This document shows positions 11,760-23,300 of a DNA stretch of 64,000 nt, piece after piece. The stretch comes from Diprion similis (taxonomy: Eukaryota; Arthropoda; Insecta; Hymenoptera; Diprionidae). The translations under genes were made by a program, and so were the position numbers. The notes under the pieces were generated by a model. The model saw only the letters and a list, made by a program, of their open reading frames with translations, did no database searches and was not told the origin of the DNA. The first letter of the stretch is position 1, and each line of letters begins with the position of its first letter. Where the stretch lies: assembly GCF_021155765.1 (NCBI RefSeq), contig NC_060114.1, positions 13,277,501 through 13,341,500 of the forward strand. The letters are read 5' to 3'.

Positions 11760-14606
11760 ATGAAGAGAATTAAAGCAAACCCGAAATGTCCAAATCCTCT
11801 TTTTGAAAAATGGCTCGAAGAGTGGAAAGAAGATACAGAATCACGAGGTTCAGAGATGCAATATTGTTTCTCAAAGGCTTTGTCTTCTCTAAGAAAATGC
11901 CCCCTACGTTTAGAGACAGGCAGAGATTGTAAAATACTACAGTATTTTGGTGACAAACTGTGCACTATGTTGGACAAGAAATTGTCTGAATACCAAATCA
12001 ACAGCTTAGGCACAGCTGCTAATACCGTGAACCAGGCTAACAAGTTGCAAAATTCAAATGATTGTAATGTGAATAATATTGAGGATTATTTGGGACATAG
12101 ATCACGTCAAACTGCGAATAAGAGAGCAAAAAATCTGAATGGCCGTGAACCACAACCAGCAAAAAAAGTAAGAAACCCAAAGGACAATGATGGCACGGCA
12201 CTGGCTAGAGACAATGTAAGCACGATCATCAGTTGTGGTAGAAAAATGTTTCATACAATTTTCTTATTTTTCAAATTTTTTCTGTACAGTTTCTTTTTCT
12301 AAACAGCTTATATTCTGATTTGCTACAAACATTCATCTGTCAACACTATCGCGCTTGTTTCAGGGAGTAAAAACTAATTCTAAGAACAATGCCTACATAC
12401 CTGCGTGGAGATCTGGAGGCTATGCAATATTGTTAACGATTTATGAAAAGATGCAGAATCCAGATTTCATAGGTGATAGATAAGAAACAATATGCTCACT
12501 GTAGGACGAAAACATTCAATATTTTTTAAATGAAATCATAATTCCTCTTCATTCACTAATTATAATTAGTGTGAACATAAGTTTTTATTTCGGAACAACG
12601 GACCGTATTTCTTTATTCATTCATTAATTTTGCTCATTTAAACATTGCAGGATATATAAGCAAGGCTGATCTTCAAACCGATGCTCAACGTCATTGTGAT
12701 CATTCCTTAAGTAAACCAGAACCTGATAGTCGCTATTCCGCATGGTCCTCTATGTCTACTTTAATACAAAAAGGACTCGTCGTTAAAAACAGCAACCCTG
12801 CAAAGTGAGCTGAAAATAGTAAACTGACAAAAATCTGTACTGCTCATAATACTATAAAAATGACAAGAAAAAATACTTTCAATTAGTGTTCAAGTGTATA
12901 TTTCAACAGTTTCAATAACGACATATATCGCAGATACCGTCTAACAGATGCAGGATACGCAGTAGCAGTTCAGCTGTCCGAAATTGATGAAGACCATCCT
13001 GCTTTCAACAACCCATTTCAAGGTTCAAGTGCTGAAAGAAGTGGCAATGTTGAGATCTCGTCACCCGTGAAAAGTTGTAGCTCTGCTAACTCAGAAGAGT
13101 ACAGTCCAAAAACAAACGAGCCGGTTTATGAGATAAACTCTCGCTCAAATTCTCCAATTGAAATCGAAAATCGAGAAAACGAAGTTGTGTGCAGCAAAGC
13201 TGTAACCTTGGCTGAGGACTTGGACGTTTATTCTGCGGGACAGATAAAGGAACCAACTAATTTACTAGACAATGCAGAAAAAAGTAGTCAGGGAAGTGTG
13301 AGCTCAAGCTTTGAAACAGTCATTCTTGCACCGAATACTTTTGATGTGATTTTATTAGTTGACGACCGCGAAACAGCTGGGTAAATCACAATTGATGACG
13401 AAACGTTATTGCATTTTTTAGAGTATTCACTTATTTTTATTGTTTCAATTTTTATTTTGTTCCAGTGGTAAGGTGAGACCCAAGGACGACATGACACTCG
13501 CAGAGTTAACGAGATCAGAAGTCAAATTTGAAGTTCGCAATTTAAAGCTTGGTGATTTTGCTTGGATAGCAAGATGCAAAAGCTCCGGCGAAGAGCTGAT
13601 CTTGCCCCATATAGTAGAGAGAAAAAGGATGGATGATTTTAGTAGCAGCATTAGGGATGGGAGATACCAAGAGCAAAAGGTCAGCTGAGTGGAGAACCTG
13701 TACGGAAATGATTGATATTAAATTCAAAAAATAATTTTTTCCCTTTTTTCAGTTTAGATTGAAGAGATCTGGTGTTGATAATATAATTTACCTAGTAGAG
13801 AATCATGGCAATAATCAACACTCCGTACTACCTTTGCAAACTCTGTTTCAAGCAGCGACTAACACATTGATTCAGGATGGGTTTGCCGTGAAGTACACCA
13901 GTAGTCACAGAGATTCAATGTTTTACTTGGCCTCGCTGACACTGATGCTCAATAAAATTTATCAGGTACTAGAAAATATACCTGCTCGTGAAAGAAATGT
14001 TATTTGACAACCGAGATAGTAAAATTATATAGTTATTCCTGCTTTCAGAAAAAAACTCTTATCGGGTGTAAGAAGGACGATCTAACATCTTTCAATATTC
14101 TCACAAACGAAACACGACTTATGTTCTTTAAAGATTTTAACAAAGCAGTCGCCAAAGTAAAAGTGAGTAATATACACATTATGAGAGATACAAAAGGCAG
14201 GAAAAATTTAATTAAACAATCACTGATCGTCAAGCGTTCCAAAACATTATGGAATATGGAAACCTTTATTTACGAATTTTTAAAACAACTGTCAAATCTT
14301 CACAAATTACCTGCATTCATATTTAATTTCAATCAGTAATCCTTTTGTAACATTGCTTACCAGAATTTCAAATTGAAAGAGATGTTCATCCGACAATTGG
14401 TTCAACTGAGAGGTATGTCTGTTGAGAAAGCTATGGCGATTGTTGAGTTTTATCCGACGCCATGCTTGCTAAAGAAAGCCTACAATGACGCAGGTTCTAG
14501 CGGAGAAAACTTACTAGCTACGATACAGTTTGGAAGAACCCAACGCCAGTTGGGACCTATGCTAAGTAGAACTTTGCACCAATTTTACACGAAAAAAACT
14601 TTTTGA
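11760..14606 (+). CDS. MUS81: MUS81 crossover-junction endonuclease, catalytic subunit (8 coding exons)
   Basis: Catalytic subunit of the MUS81-EME1 nuclease, which cuts branched DNA such as stalled forks and recombination intermediates in the nucleus. Exons: 11760-12215, 12364-12472, 12651-12804, 12910-13380, 13466-13679, 13753-13965, 14049-14162, 14364-14606; phases agree and give 657 residues (human 551). Residues 1-90 are the N-terminal helix-hairpin-helix region (CPNPLFEKWLEEWK). The winged-helix part follows (RSGGYAILLTIYEKM, then YRLTDAGYAV). The XPF/ERCC4 nuclease domain carries LLVDDRE at an exon end and the signature ERKRMDDF at about 448-455. The last exon is the C-terminal helix-hairpin-helix with GRTQRQLGPMLSRTLHQ. 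The 11760 start matches the family N-terminus; an in-frame ATG at 11613 would add 49 unrelated residues. All catalytic acids are present, so I read it as functional. Confidence 0.95.
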
Positions 14607-15532
14607 AAGACTTGGAATATAAGAGCTGTGGATTTCTTGTGAAAATTTTGACAGAAGAAGAAAGATATTTCAAGACTAATTTTCGATAATAATTTCACTT
14701 TAGCATTCGTACTAAAAAACAATTTTATCGTGACAGAACTATGTCTCTAATATTGACTATGAGAATTAAAGGATTTTCCTCATTCTTTATTTGTTTTACC
14801 GACAGAAAATTAAAATTCCATCAAATTTTTATTTTCGAATTATTTCTTTAATTTTGTTCCCCTGATACAACGCAACTTAATAGTAAGAATAATCAATCTT
14901 ACATTTTTTTTTTCTCAAAATTGTCAAATTACACTGTCTTTGTTTTCATTTATTATTTGACCCAGTCTGGATCACAGTTTACCCACAGTTATGAATGGAT
15001 CGCCGAACAATCTGTTTTGCTTATATTGTTTATTGATTACTTTTATCTAGTGCAAAAGAGGAAGACTGTCTTGTATGATACTTGATTTCATTTAATCAAT
15101 CTAATACATCTATTCAATAGACAATCAGTCTAATACAAATTAAAGATATCTATTCTCATTAAACTTAATGTAGGTTTATTAACGTTGTTTATGTACATGA
15201 TTACTATCTTAAGCAGGTGTAAATGTATATACATTATTTATAATATATAATATCCTATACATTCTGTATCATATATTACTATTTATAAAAATATTCGATC
15301 CTAAATACCTATAACAATCATCACGGCAAATAATTTTAACTCTCTACGTCGAATTTTATTTTGCGTACATAAATAATTCACATTTTCAAAGTTTATTATT
15401 GCATAATACCTAATTGAATTGCCTATCTTCAAACATTGATACTGAAAATCATTACGGAGATGCAACTATTGCTGCTCACATATTATTGTTAATATTATTC
15501 TCCCTAATTTGACTCTGGCTCTCCTAAATTTT
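14607..15532. other. Convergent 3' intergenic region between MUS81 and COG3
   Basis: AT-rich sequence shared by the two 3' ends. A TTTATT on the plus strand at 15355-15360 is an AATAAA signal for COG3 on the minus strand. I see no clear canonical signal for MUS81, only AT-rich variants. No gene, RNA or repeat is recognisable here. Confidence 0.6.
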
Positions 15533-18403
15533 TCAATCTGTAAACGAAGTTTGACCAGTACTAACGGAAGTTTCCGTATTACCCTTGACTCCGCCATCTC
15601 CTATTTCTTCTACCGGTTTTACTTCTGTCTCTAATCGCTGTGCTTCGAGTTGGGCCAACTTTCCGTGTGCAAGGCTGGTTGAGCTTAGAGTAACTGAAAT
15701 CTGATCAGGCAAGGGACAAGCAATGAGGAGGAGTTCCTCGGCGGTATAATTATTGCTCAGCAATTGCAGCAACTGTGTAAAAGCAGCAACGATGTTGTTC
15801 TTAATAGGCCTAAAAAGTATGCATTCAGTTTCTCTGTTGGCCAAGTACAGCTGCATCGACTGCTGAATATTTGGTAACTTGAATTTAATAAGTCTCTGAG
15901 TATCCCCAACAGCTTTAGCTATTTCTTGGGCTGAGCCAAAGGGCTGCTGCCTTATTCTATTTGATCCATCGGAATTGACATACATTTTTGCTGTCTCCAG
16001 CAACTTTATCACTGGCTCAATCAGCAAGTGGGTAGCATGCTGTATCAGACGTTGACAGGTCGATTTGAGCTTAGCGTCTACATGTTTACGTGAATCAATG
16101 AGCTGCTCTTTCATCTGTGGAGCGCCTTCTAGCAGAAACTCCAACAAAGCGTTATTTGAGAGCGTAAAAAGTCTGGACCTTTTTTCAAGAAGTCCAAAAG
16201 CTGCTGTCTTAACTTTGGAAAAGTCCAGGCTATATTCCTTTATGGTGAAATCCACTTGAAAAGGGGCGATCTGCTCGCGCAGTATCAGTAAATGCTTAAC
16301 TTGGAAGAGTTCCGCATCCAGTGGCGTAGACCTCAGGTTTATCTTCTGTCGAGCAGTCTCTATACTCTGAACGCAAAGCGATATGGCTTCCTGACTCAGG
16401 GATTGAAAGACTGGCCTATCGACGCACCTGTAAAGCCTAGAGAGACAAACAAGGGTGCGTCTCACTGTCGGATACCACATTCCATGCAAATCAGCTGGAG
16501 AGTTCGCAGCGCTAGACTTCTGATAATGAAGCGGATCCATCATCAAATGATTCCGAGAAATTGCCTCAGGCGTTCCGCTATCATTCGACGATAGAGAAAT
16601 TCGTTTCATTCTGAGCTGGTTAGTTTCCTCACGTATTGACTCTGCAATGTCCTCCATCATCTTGAGTTTCTCCGGATATGCAAGGTCCCCAGCTGAAGGA
16701 TTGTAATTAAGAACGTCGGACTGTAAGTACAGATGTGCTCGGAAGACCAGACGTTCCTGAACGTCGTGAAGGAGCTGGAGGCAGATACTGCCAAAGCCTT
16801 GAAGAGGCTCAGAGTTGTTCTGCACATGTTCGTCGAGCATCTCTATTCTGAGGATGCAGCAGATCTCGGCAAGTGTTTCGAGATGATTGATGTGAATGAT
16901 AAAAGGTCGGAGCGCGTCATACAGAGATGTGCAAAGACCTTCTAAGTAGACGTTCAACGATGCTGATGTCTTGCTGAAGAACTGATAGAACAGACGGTGC
17001 TCATCTATTGACGCATGCAACAACAGCGCACACGAATGACGCACCAGACTGCAATGGTCCCCGTTATACCTGCAATGATCGTATTTCACATATACTAAGA
17101 TTGGAAAAAAGATTTCAACTTCGGGAAAGTTGTGAAAAACAGAAGGTTTCAACGAGACTTTGTTTAAAATTTGTAGAGCAATAGAGAGACTACGATATTC
17201 TTAGCCATTACAAAAAACTTCCACGGTATCAGAATACACAGAAAATAAACCTTGATCAACGTTGTCCAAGACACTTGAATCAAATCCTGAGATTCTAGTA
17301 ACGATAACGAACCGAATGATGACAAATAACATCAAAGAAACTTGTGGTGTGTGAAAATACTTAACAACTATAATAGTTCATCATACACGAGAACAAAATA
17401 AGTTTGCTTACCTTTCCTTAACGGAATTGAGAGCCTGAGTGACACCAGGGCCTAAAACCGTTCCTCTATGGCTCAAGTAAGACTGATGGCACTCCGTCAA
17501 TAGTGTCTCATACTCTTGTCTTTTCGAAGACTTGGACTCAATCTGTTCCAGAACGCATTTTATCTTGGGTAGGACAGACTGAAACCTGCCATAAAATAGA
17601 GCTAAAGCAGCGTCTGAGTTCTTGGGTTCGTTATCGGTTTCTTTAGGGCTTAGAATGCTGTCAGTGGCATTGGCAAACTGGTTAAAAACATAGTGTTGTA
17701 TCAGAGTGATAGCCTTGGACTGGCAGTGCCTGTATTTAACGAGGTAGGTCCTGCTTTCTTTAAAGCTGTCGTTATTCTGAACAAAGTCCATATTGGAATC
17801 GATCTTGTCGAGTAGATCGAAGAAGATTTCGCTGTTCACGGAGAGAGTTGGAGCCTCGAGCTTTTCCAGAATCCGATCGACCTCTTTGAAGTATTTCAAG
17901 TGGCGCACTATCTCATCATTGAATGAGTTCAACTTTTGTTGGTCCGATATCAACTGCTCACTGGCCTCGTGTAGCAAAGTTGTCCTCGACGATACAGCTG
18001 TATACTGCTTGGACAAAGTGGCAAAGTCTTGCAGCGCATTTTCTATCTCTACGCACAGTTGGTGACACTCATTTCGACGCGATTTCAGCTGTTCTAAGTA
18101 AGCTGTGTATTTCAGGTCCGCAACAGACATGAACCGCTTCTCCAAGGCGGTGTAATTTTGGAGCAACTCTTGGTACGTCTCGATCTTCTCCGAATAGCCC
18201 ATCTCCTTCTCTTCTTCTATTTCTTCGTCATCACCCTTTATCTTCATATGAGGTGCTGTGACGCTGCTCGGACGATCCGCTGGTAGAATTTCATCCTGTA
18301 ATAAGGATAGACACTTTTTTTGACTCTGTGTCAGAGGAGCGAGTGGATCCTCCGGGTTGTCCCATCGCGTTAGGTTATACGGTGCGCTTTTTGTTCTTGA
18401 CAT
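15533..18403 (-). CDS. COG3: Conserved oligomeric Golgi complex subunit 3 (2 coding exons)
   Basis: Subunit of lobe A of the COG tethering complex (Sec34 family), which holds retrograde vesicles at the Golgi. Exon 1 is 17412-18403 and exon 2 is 15533-17069, both on the minus strand. The intron is phase 2 (AG joined to G, giving [17 protein letters not shown] across the junction). The product is 842 residues, close to human COG3 (828). The N-terminal half has the Sec34 coiled-coil region ([20 protein letters not shown], then [20 protein letters not shown]). The rest is the long helical region with no catalytic motif, as expected. The start is the first ATG, followed by [20 protein letters not shown], a family-like N-terminus. 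It is convergent with MUS81. I see no truncation. Confidence 0.95.
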
Positions 18404-20302
18404 TTTCTTCCCCGTGCATTTGCGTCGATATATTGAATGTCAACGTGTTGAAAAGTTCCTTTTCGCTTCTGAAAACTTTCAGTCGGCCGTAAACTGTTTT
18501 ATAGCACGTACCGTTGCCTCCGTACCTTAATTACTCATTTTTTCCAATGCATTTTGGCAATAAACAGACCACTTACTCGGATGCCACATACTCGATATTA
18601 TTTCCACGGACTATATCGACATCTAAGAGTGCGCTCGTTACGCGAAAAATCATCAATCGCGCAACGCGCTGTCAGAATCATGGAGTATTAGGTCCACGCG
18701 TAAAAGGTGCGATGTTTATAGAGTTGATATTTGTCGGTATAATCATGGATTATTGTCATAAACATAATCTCAGTAACAAGGTTTTCAATTTATACGCTGA
18801 GCGCGTTCACACTGAGAATCAGAGTCAGGTTAGAATTGGGTTAAAGTCGAGTTGGAATTGGATTAGAAATTTCAAATCTGAACAGAGAGGTTTGAATTAT
18901 GAAAACGGTAAAAACAAGGTTGATAACTCGGTATTTGAGATTTTTTCAAAAAATGTTTCCTGTTGCACCGAAATCTATAAACCTTATTCGAACCCTACTC
19001 TAATCTTTGGTCTAATGCACTCAATTTGTTTAGACAAGGTTTAGACTTGAAAATTCACATTCCCATACCATTAACAGCGTCTTGCAGAGAGAAAAATTAT
19101 GGAACTATGATAGTAAAATAAATCCGATTCAAAGCTTACCGTCTCAAAGAGTTTTCTTACGCCAACTGCAGACTGTCTGGAATCTGACGTCCAGTTAATC
19201 CGACATGCGCTTTTTCTTCACTTCACTGCATTTTCGTTAAGTAGGATTTCACTTTAAAAAAATAAATAACCGTACACAATCAACCGCACCGTGCGCTCAT
19301 CTTCACAATTCAAAGACGGTTACACTTGGGACAATTTTCGTGACCAGAACTGGGCAGGTAAAGTATCATTCATAATCGACTTAATGCAGTGGTAGTGCTT
19401 TGCAGGAATTTGGAAGTACGAATATCATGCGAGCGTTCACAATAAGAGGTTTACCACTACACTAATCGATTGTGAACGCTTGCATGGATTTGTATTTCCA
19501 AATTTCCGCACTACACTACCACTGCCCATACCACTGACTATCACTGCAATAAGTAAATTATGAATGATACTGTCCAGGTGGCTTTTCTGCCGGCGGAACC
19601 ACAGACAAACCGGAGCAACCAAGGCCCTTCGCGCACTGAAATAATACTGGAACGCTCACCGTAACGCGACGTTCCCCGAGAGTGTCGCCGAGAAAGATAG
19701 AAAATTGGATCCAGGCTTCTGTCTTTCTCAGATACTCGTATTTTATTGGGTACGAATGAGATAGAGTACGTAGTACGCCATCTCTCTTTCGCTAATGGAG
19801 AAAATATTTGCATTCTTGTTTAACCTTAGCACACTTCTATCCACACTGGAGGGGATAGACTGGCGACACATCTTTTGTCATTGTTGTACATACATCCATG
19901 CACGGTGCGCGTATCACTATATTTCAGTGCCTCCGTGTCTATAAGCTCTCTGATCCTTCGTGATTTTGATGTTGTTTTGACTTTTAAGGTTATGTAAGTC
20001 CCTGGTAAATCTGAGGGTGTGAGAAAGGATTGCGTTTAGTTGGTATTTATTTATTTATTATTTGCGGCGCTGTCGAGGTTGAATGTTTCTCATCTCTGAG
20101 TTACAACAGAACTATGTAGAAAAAAAGATATGCGGATGATAAGAGAAAAATAATAATACAGACTGTAACGTTAATGGTGGAAGAAAGGCATACCTACCTG
20201 CACATCCTATTCCGCACAATTTTGTAGATGAACGGACGAGTATCGAGAGAAATATTGTACTGTATGCTGTAAATTATATATCTGAGATACTGTCACGTAC
20301 AA
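18404..20302. other. Intergenic region between the COG3 and FNBP4 starts
   Basis: The two flanking genes diverge from here, so both promoters should lie in this 1.9 kb. The stretch next to COG3 is its presumed 5' untranslated region. An open frame at 18514-19044 (176 codons) has no recognisable domain and is not called. A hairpin-forming inverted repeat sits at 19387-19524 and is listed separately. The sequence just upstream of FNBP4 is AT-rich, with no clear TATA box that I would defend. Confidence 0.5.
19387..19524. repeat. Imperfect inverted repeat (hairpin, about 57-bp arms)
   Basis: The left arm 19387-19443 begins CAGTGGTAGTG and ends GCGTTCACAAT. The reverse complement of 19469-19524 begins CAGTGGTAGTG, shares GAAATTTGGAA and TGCAAGCGTTCACAAT, and matches most of the left arm with a few mismatches. 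The loop is about 25 bases. A transcript of either strand would fold into a long hairpin. It may be a small fold-back element or a precursor-like hairpin; I have no evidence of expression. Confidence 0.75.
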
Positions 20303-23300
20303 ATGAAGAGACGACAGCGGAGGCCCGTTTTGGATATCAATAGCGAACAATCAGAATCTCCTCGGGGACGATGGCAAAGTAATTACAATTTCCATTGGAT
20401 TGTTAAAATGCTATTTTTTTTTGTCGCTAACTGTATCATAGATTATCAAATTCCGGTGAACATTCCATCACAATTTACTTTAGCTCTGAACAGAGCCTAC
20501 AATAAAATATTACCTTAAATGAATTTCCATTTGTAAAACTAACTAAAGTCATTACATGTTTCGCTATGTCAATAAACTTGTATAAAACTTTAGTAATCCA
20601 TATGGTATTCCTGTAATTTTGTCACATTCTTTAGTCCATGTATATTTTTTTCATTTTCACGTGATTCTTGACAGGTTTTTTTTATCTGACCTCATGCCCT
20701 AACTTGTCATTTTTTTCAAGATTTTAAACTTTCATTTTACTTCTGCTCACTCTTTAATTCTAGTTGTCTCAATTTTTTAAAATCAATAGCACTCATAAGT
20801 ATTTTATATTTCATGAATTTATCAAAAATTATTACAATATCGAACAACACAGAGAAATTCTCTAATCAATCCAATTTTATTGTTTATTGATCAGTTTCAC
20901 TTTATTTATTTCTAAACATCAAATATATAGCTTAGATTGTTCGACTACAGTGTTAAGTAAGAAACCGAGATGATGTCCAATTTTATTACGGCTTTATTCA
21001 GGTATCTGTAGGTAATAAAAAACTTGAGCAGTAGTAATCATTTTTCTTTTTTGTAAAATTATAGACAAATATCAACAGATCGCTGTTGATCATCCTGAAC
21101 AAAATGGAAACCCAAATAATCCTCTGGCCAGTTTACTTGGCCAGTACAACTCAGACAGTGATACCGAAGACGTGAAACAAGAATCCAATCAACTCAATGA
21201 TAAAGTCAACGACTTTTTGAAGGTCATTCTTGATTACTAAATCTACCTTCTAAGGACTTGAGTATTCTGAAACTTTATCATCGTTGTTGTTTGTATGAAT
21301 AGAAAAATTTATAAAATGTTTCGCAGGAGATTCAAATGATCACCCCGGACACTGTCGAATCTAACAATACTAAGAAAACGACCGATTCAACGATTTCATC
21401 GCAGCGGAACAGTCAGCCTGTGCAAAATGAAACCTCAAGCTGCCGTAATTACTCAATAAACTTGAAATCCACTACAGAGATCATTCAGATGTTGAGAAAT
21501 CAAATGATATTTAAAACACTAAGATAACACATATTTTTTCCATACTTCTCTGAAGCATTAATATTAGGCTTTAAAAAAATTTCGTACGATTCACAACGTT
21601 TTGTTGTATTGTATTTATAGCCTGGCAAGAGTGTTTCGATGAGACAACAGGCTATCCGTACTACTGGCACATTGAAACAAACGAAGTGACTTGGGAAATG
21701 CCAAGTGAAATGAGATTACACCGGGAAAAATCGTCTCAAATTAACCAGAATCAAAATCAGGTCCCAACACAGCATCAAACTCTTCCTGCTCACACCCAAG
21801 TACAATGGGCAAATTTTCTCCCAAACACATGTAAGCGATTGATTAATATTTCACACACTGTAGCATTAACTGTAACTTCTGTGAAAAGACTATTCATTCC
21901 TTTTTTCATTATTAAACCTGTATTAGATCCAGAATTGCAAACCAACATTCCAGAAGGAATGATACCTAAAGAAGTTGTTGCTAGGAATAGGAACAGACAA
22001 GTTGGTATTTCTAGAGGGAATCAACCAAGTACTGAACTTGCTACAGAAGCTCCAAAAAAATCTGGGCCAAAGGATGATGATTCTGACGATGAGTAAGATG
22101 TTTCGAAATTTTTGCTATTTTATTTTTTTACCCCCATTTGCGTGAGATTCTCCGCTTTATAAAGATTATGTTTTTTTGTAGAAAAATTGAAATGATAACG
22201 TCATTTGGCGACGATGAGAGTGAGTCTGACGGAAGTGACAGTGACTCTGCACTAAAAAATTCATCATCTGACAAAGTCTCTGCCCAAAAAATTCACAAAC
22301 TGAAAGAAGTTTGTAAGAATTCTCCATCTGAAGTCGAGGACAGTCCTTCTATTGGTCCTTTTCTTCCACCAGGAATCATTCCCATGATACATGGACCTGA
22401 GAACGTTGGCGAAAATGGTAATAGTTTTGTAGATAATGATGTAGAAAGTCTTGCCAAAGCCGAAGGAAGGGATGAAAATGTATATTCGATCAGAAAAACT
22501 GAGAATCCTTTAGCGAGTCAAAAGGTGACTGCTAAGTCTGACGATGGTGAAGAACAGAATATATTAATGAGACTCAAGAACCAGGCGAAGCTGCTACAGT
22601 CTTTGGGAGGTGAAGTTCCAGAGTCTGTTGAAACTTTGATAAAGGACGAAGTAAACGATGGGGCAAAAAATCTGGAACAAGATGACATAATTTCGCAGAT
22701 AGAGAAAGAGATGCCTGTCGATCACGCGAGAAATTTTAGTTCTGTTAGTAAAATAAAATTAGAAACGGTGAAGGCTTTGAATAGCGAATCAACCAGACTA
22801 CAAGAGACCAAAAAAAACAAGGATATTAAAATCTCACTTGTTGCTGGGTACAGCGACGACTCTGACTTTGAGGAGGAAACTTCACCCAAGAAAATTGGGA
22901 ACGCTCAACCGCTATTTCCGATAATGTCCAACTATGCTGGCAAAGCAAATTCTGATGACTCTCTGCACTGTACGCTAAAAGTTTCCGGCGATTTCAATGC
23001 TTCTGTGGCTGATGCAGGAATAAAAGGCGCAGAACAAAAGCAATGGGATTTTGTCAATGCTGGTAAATTATCGAACAGCAGTACAGAAGAGGCTGACAAT
23101 GCAGACGGCGATTCAAGAGGGACGACTGATAATACGAGTCAGTCAGCTATCAATGGACAAGAGAGCTTAGAATCTGGTGAAACTAAGACAGCCAGATTAG
23201 ACGCTGAATCAAGCCGGCAACATTCGTTTTTGGAGAACTTGGAAATGCCAGCTAAGGGATTTCAACGAAAAAAACGAATTGCTTTTGATGGTACATATTT

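Noticed and set aside
18514-19044. A 176-codon plus-strand open frame upstream of FNBP4
   Set aside because: It has no recognisable domain, unusual composition and no splice or promoter support. It lies in a promoter region and is best read as chance.
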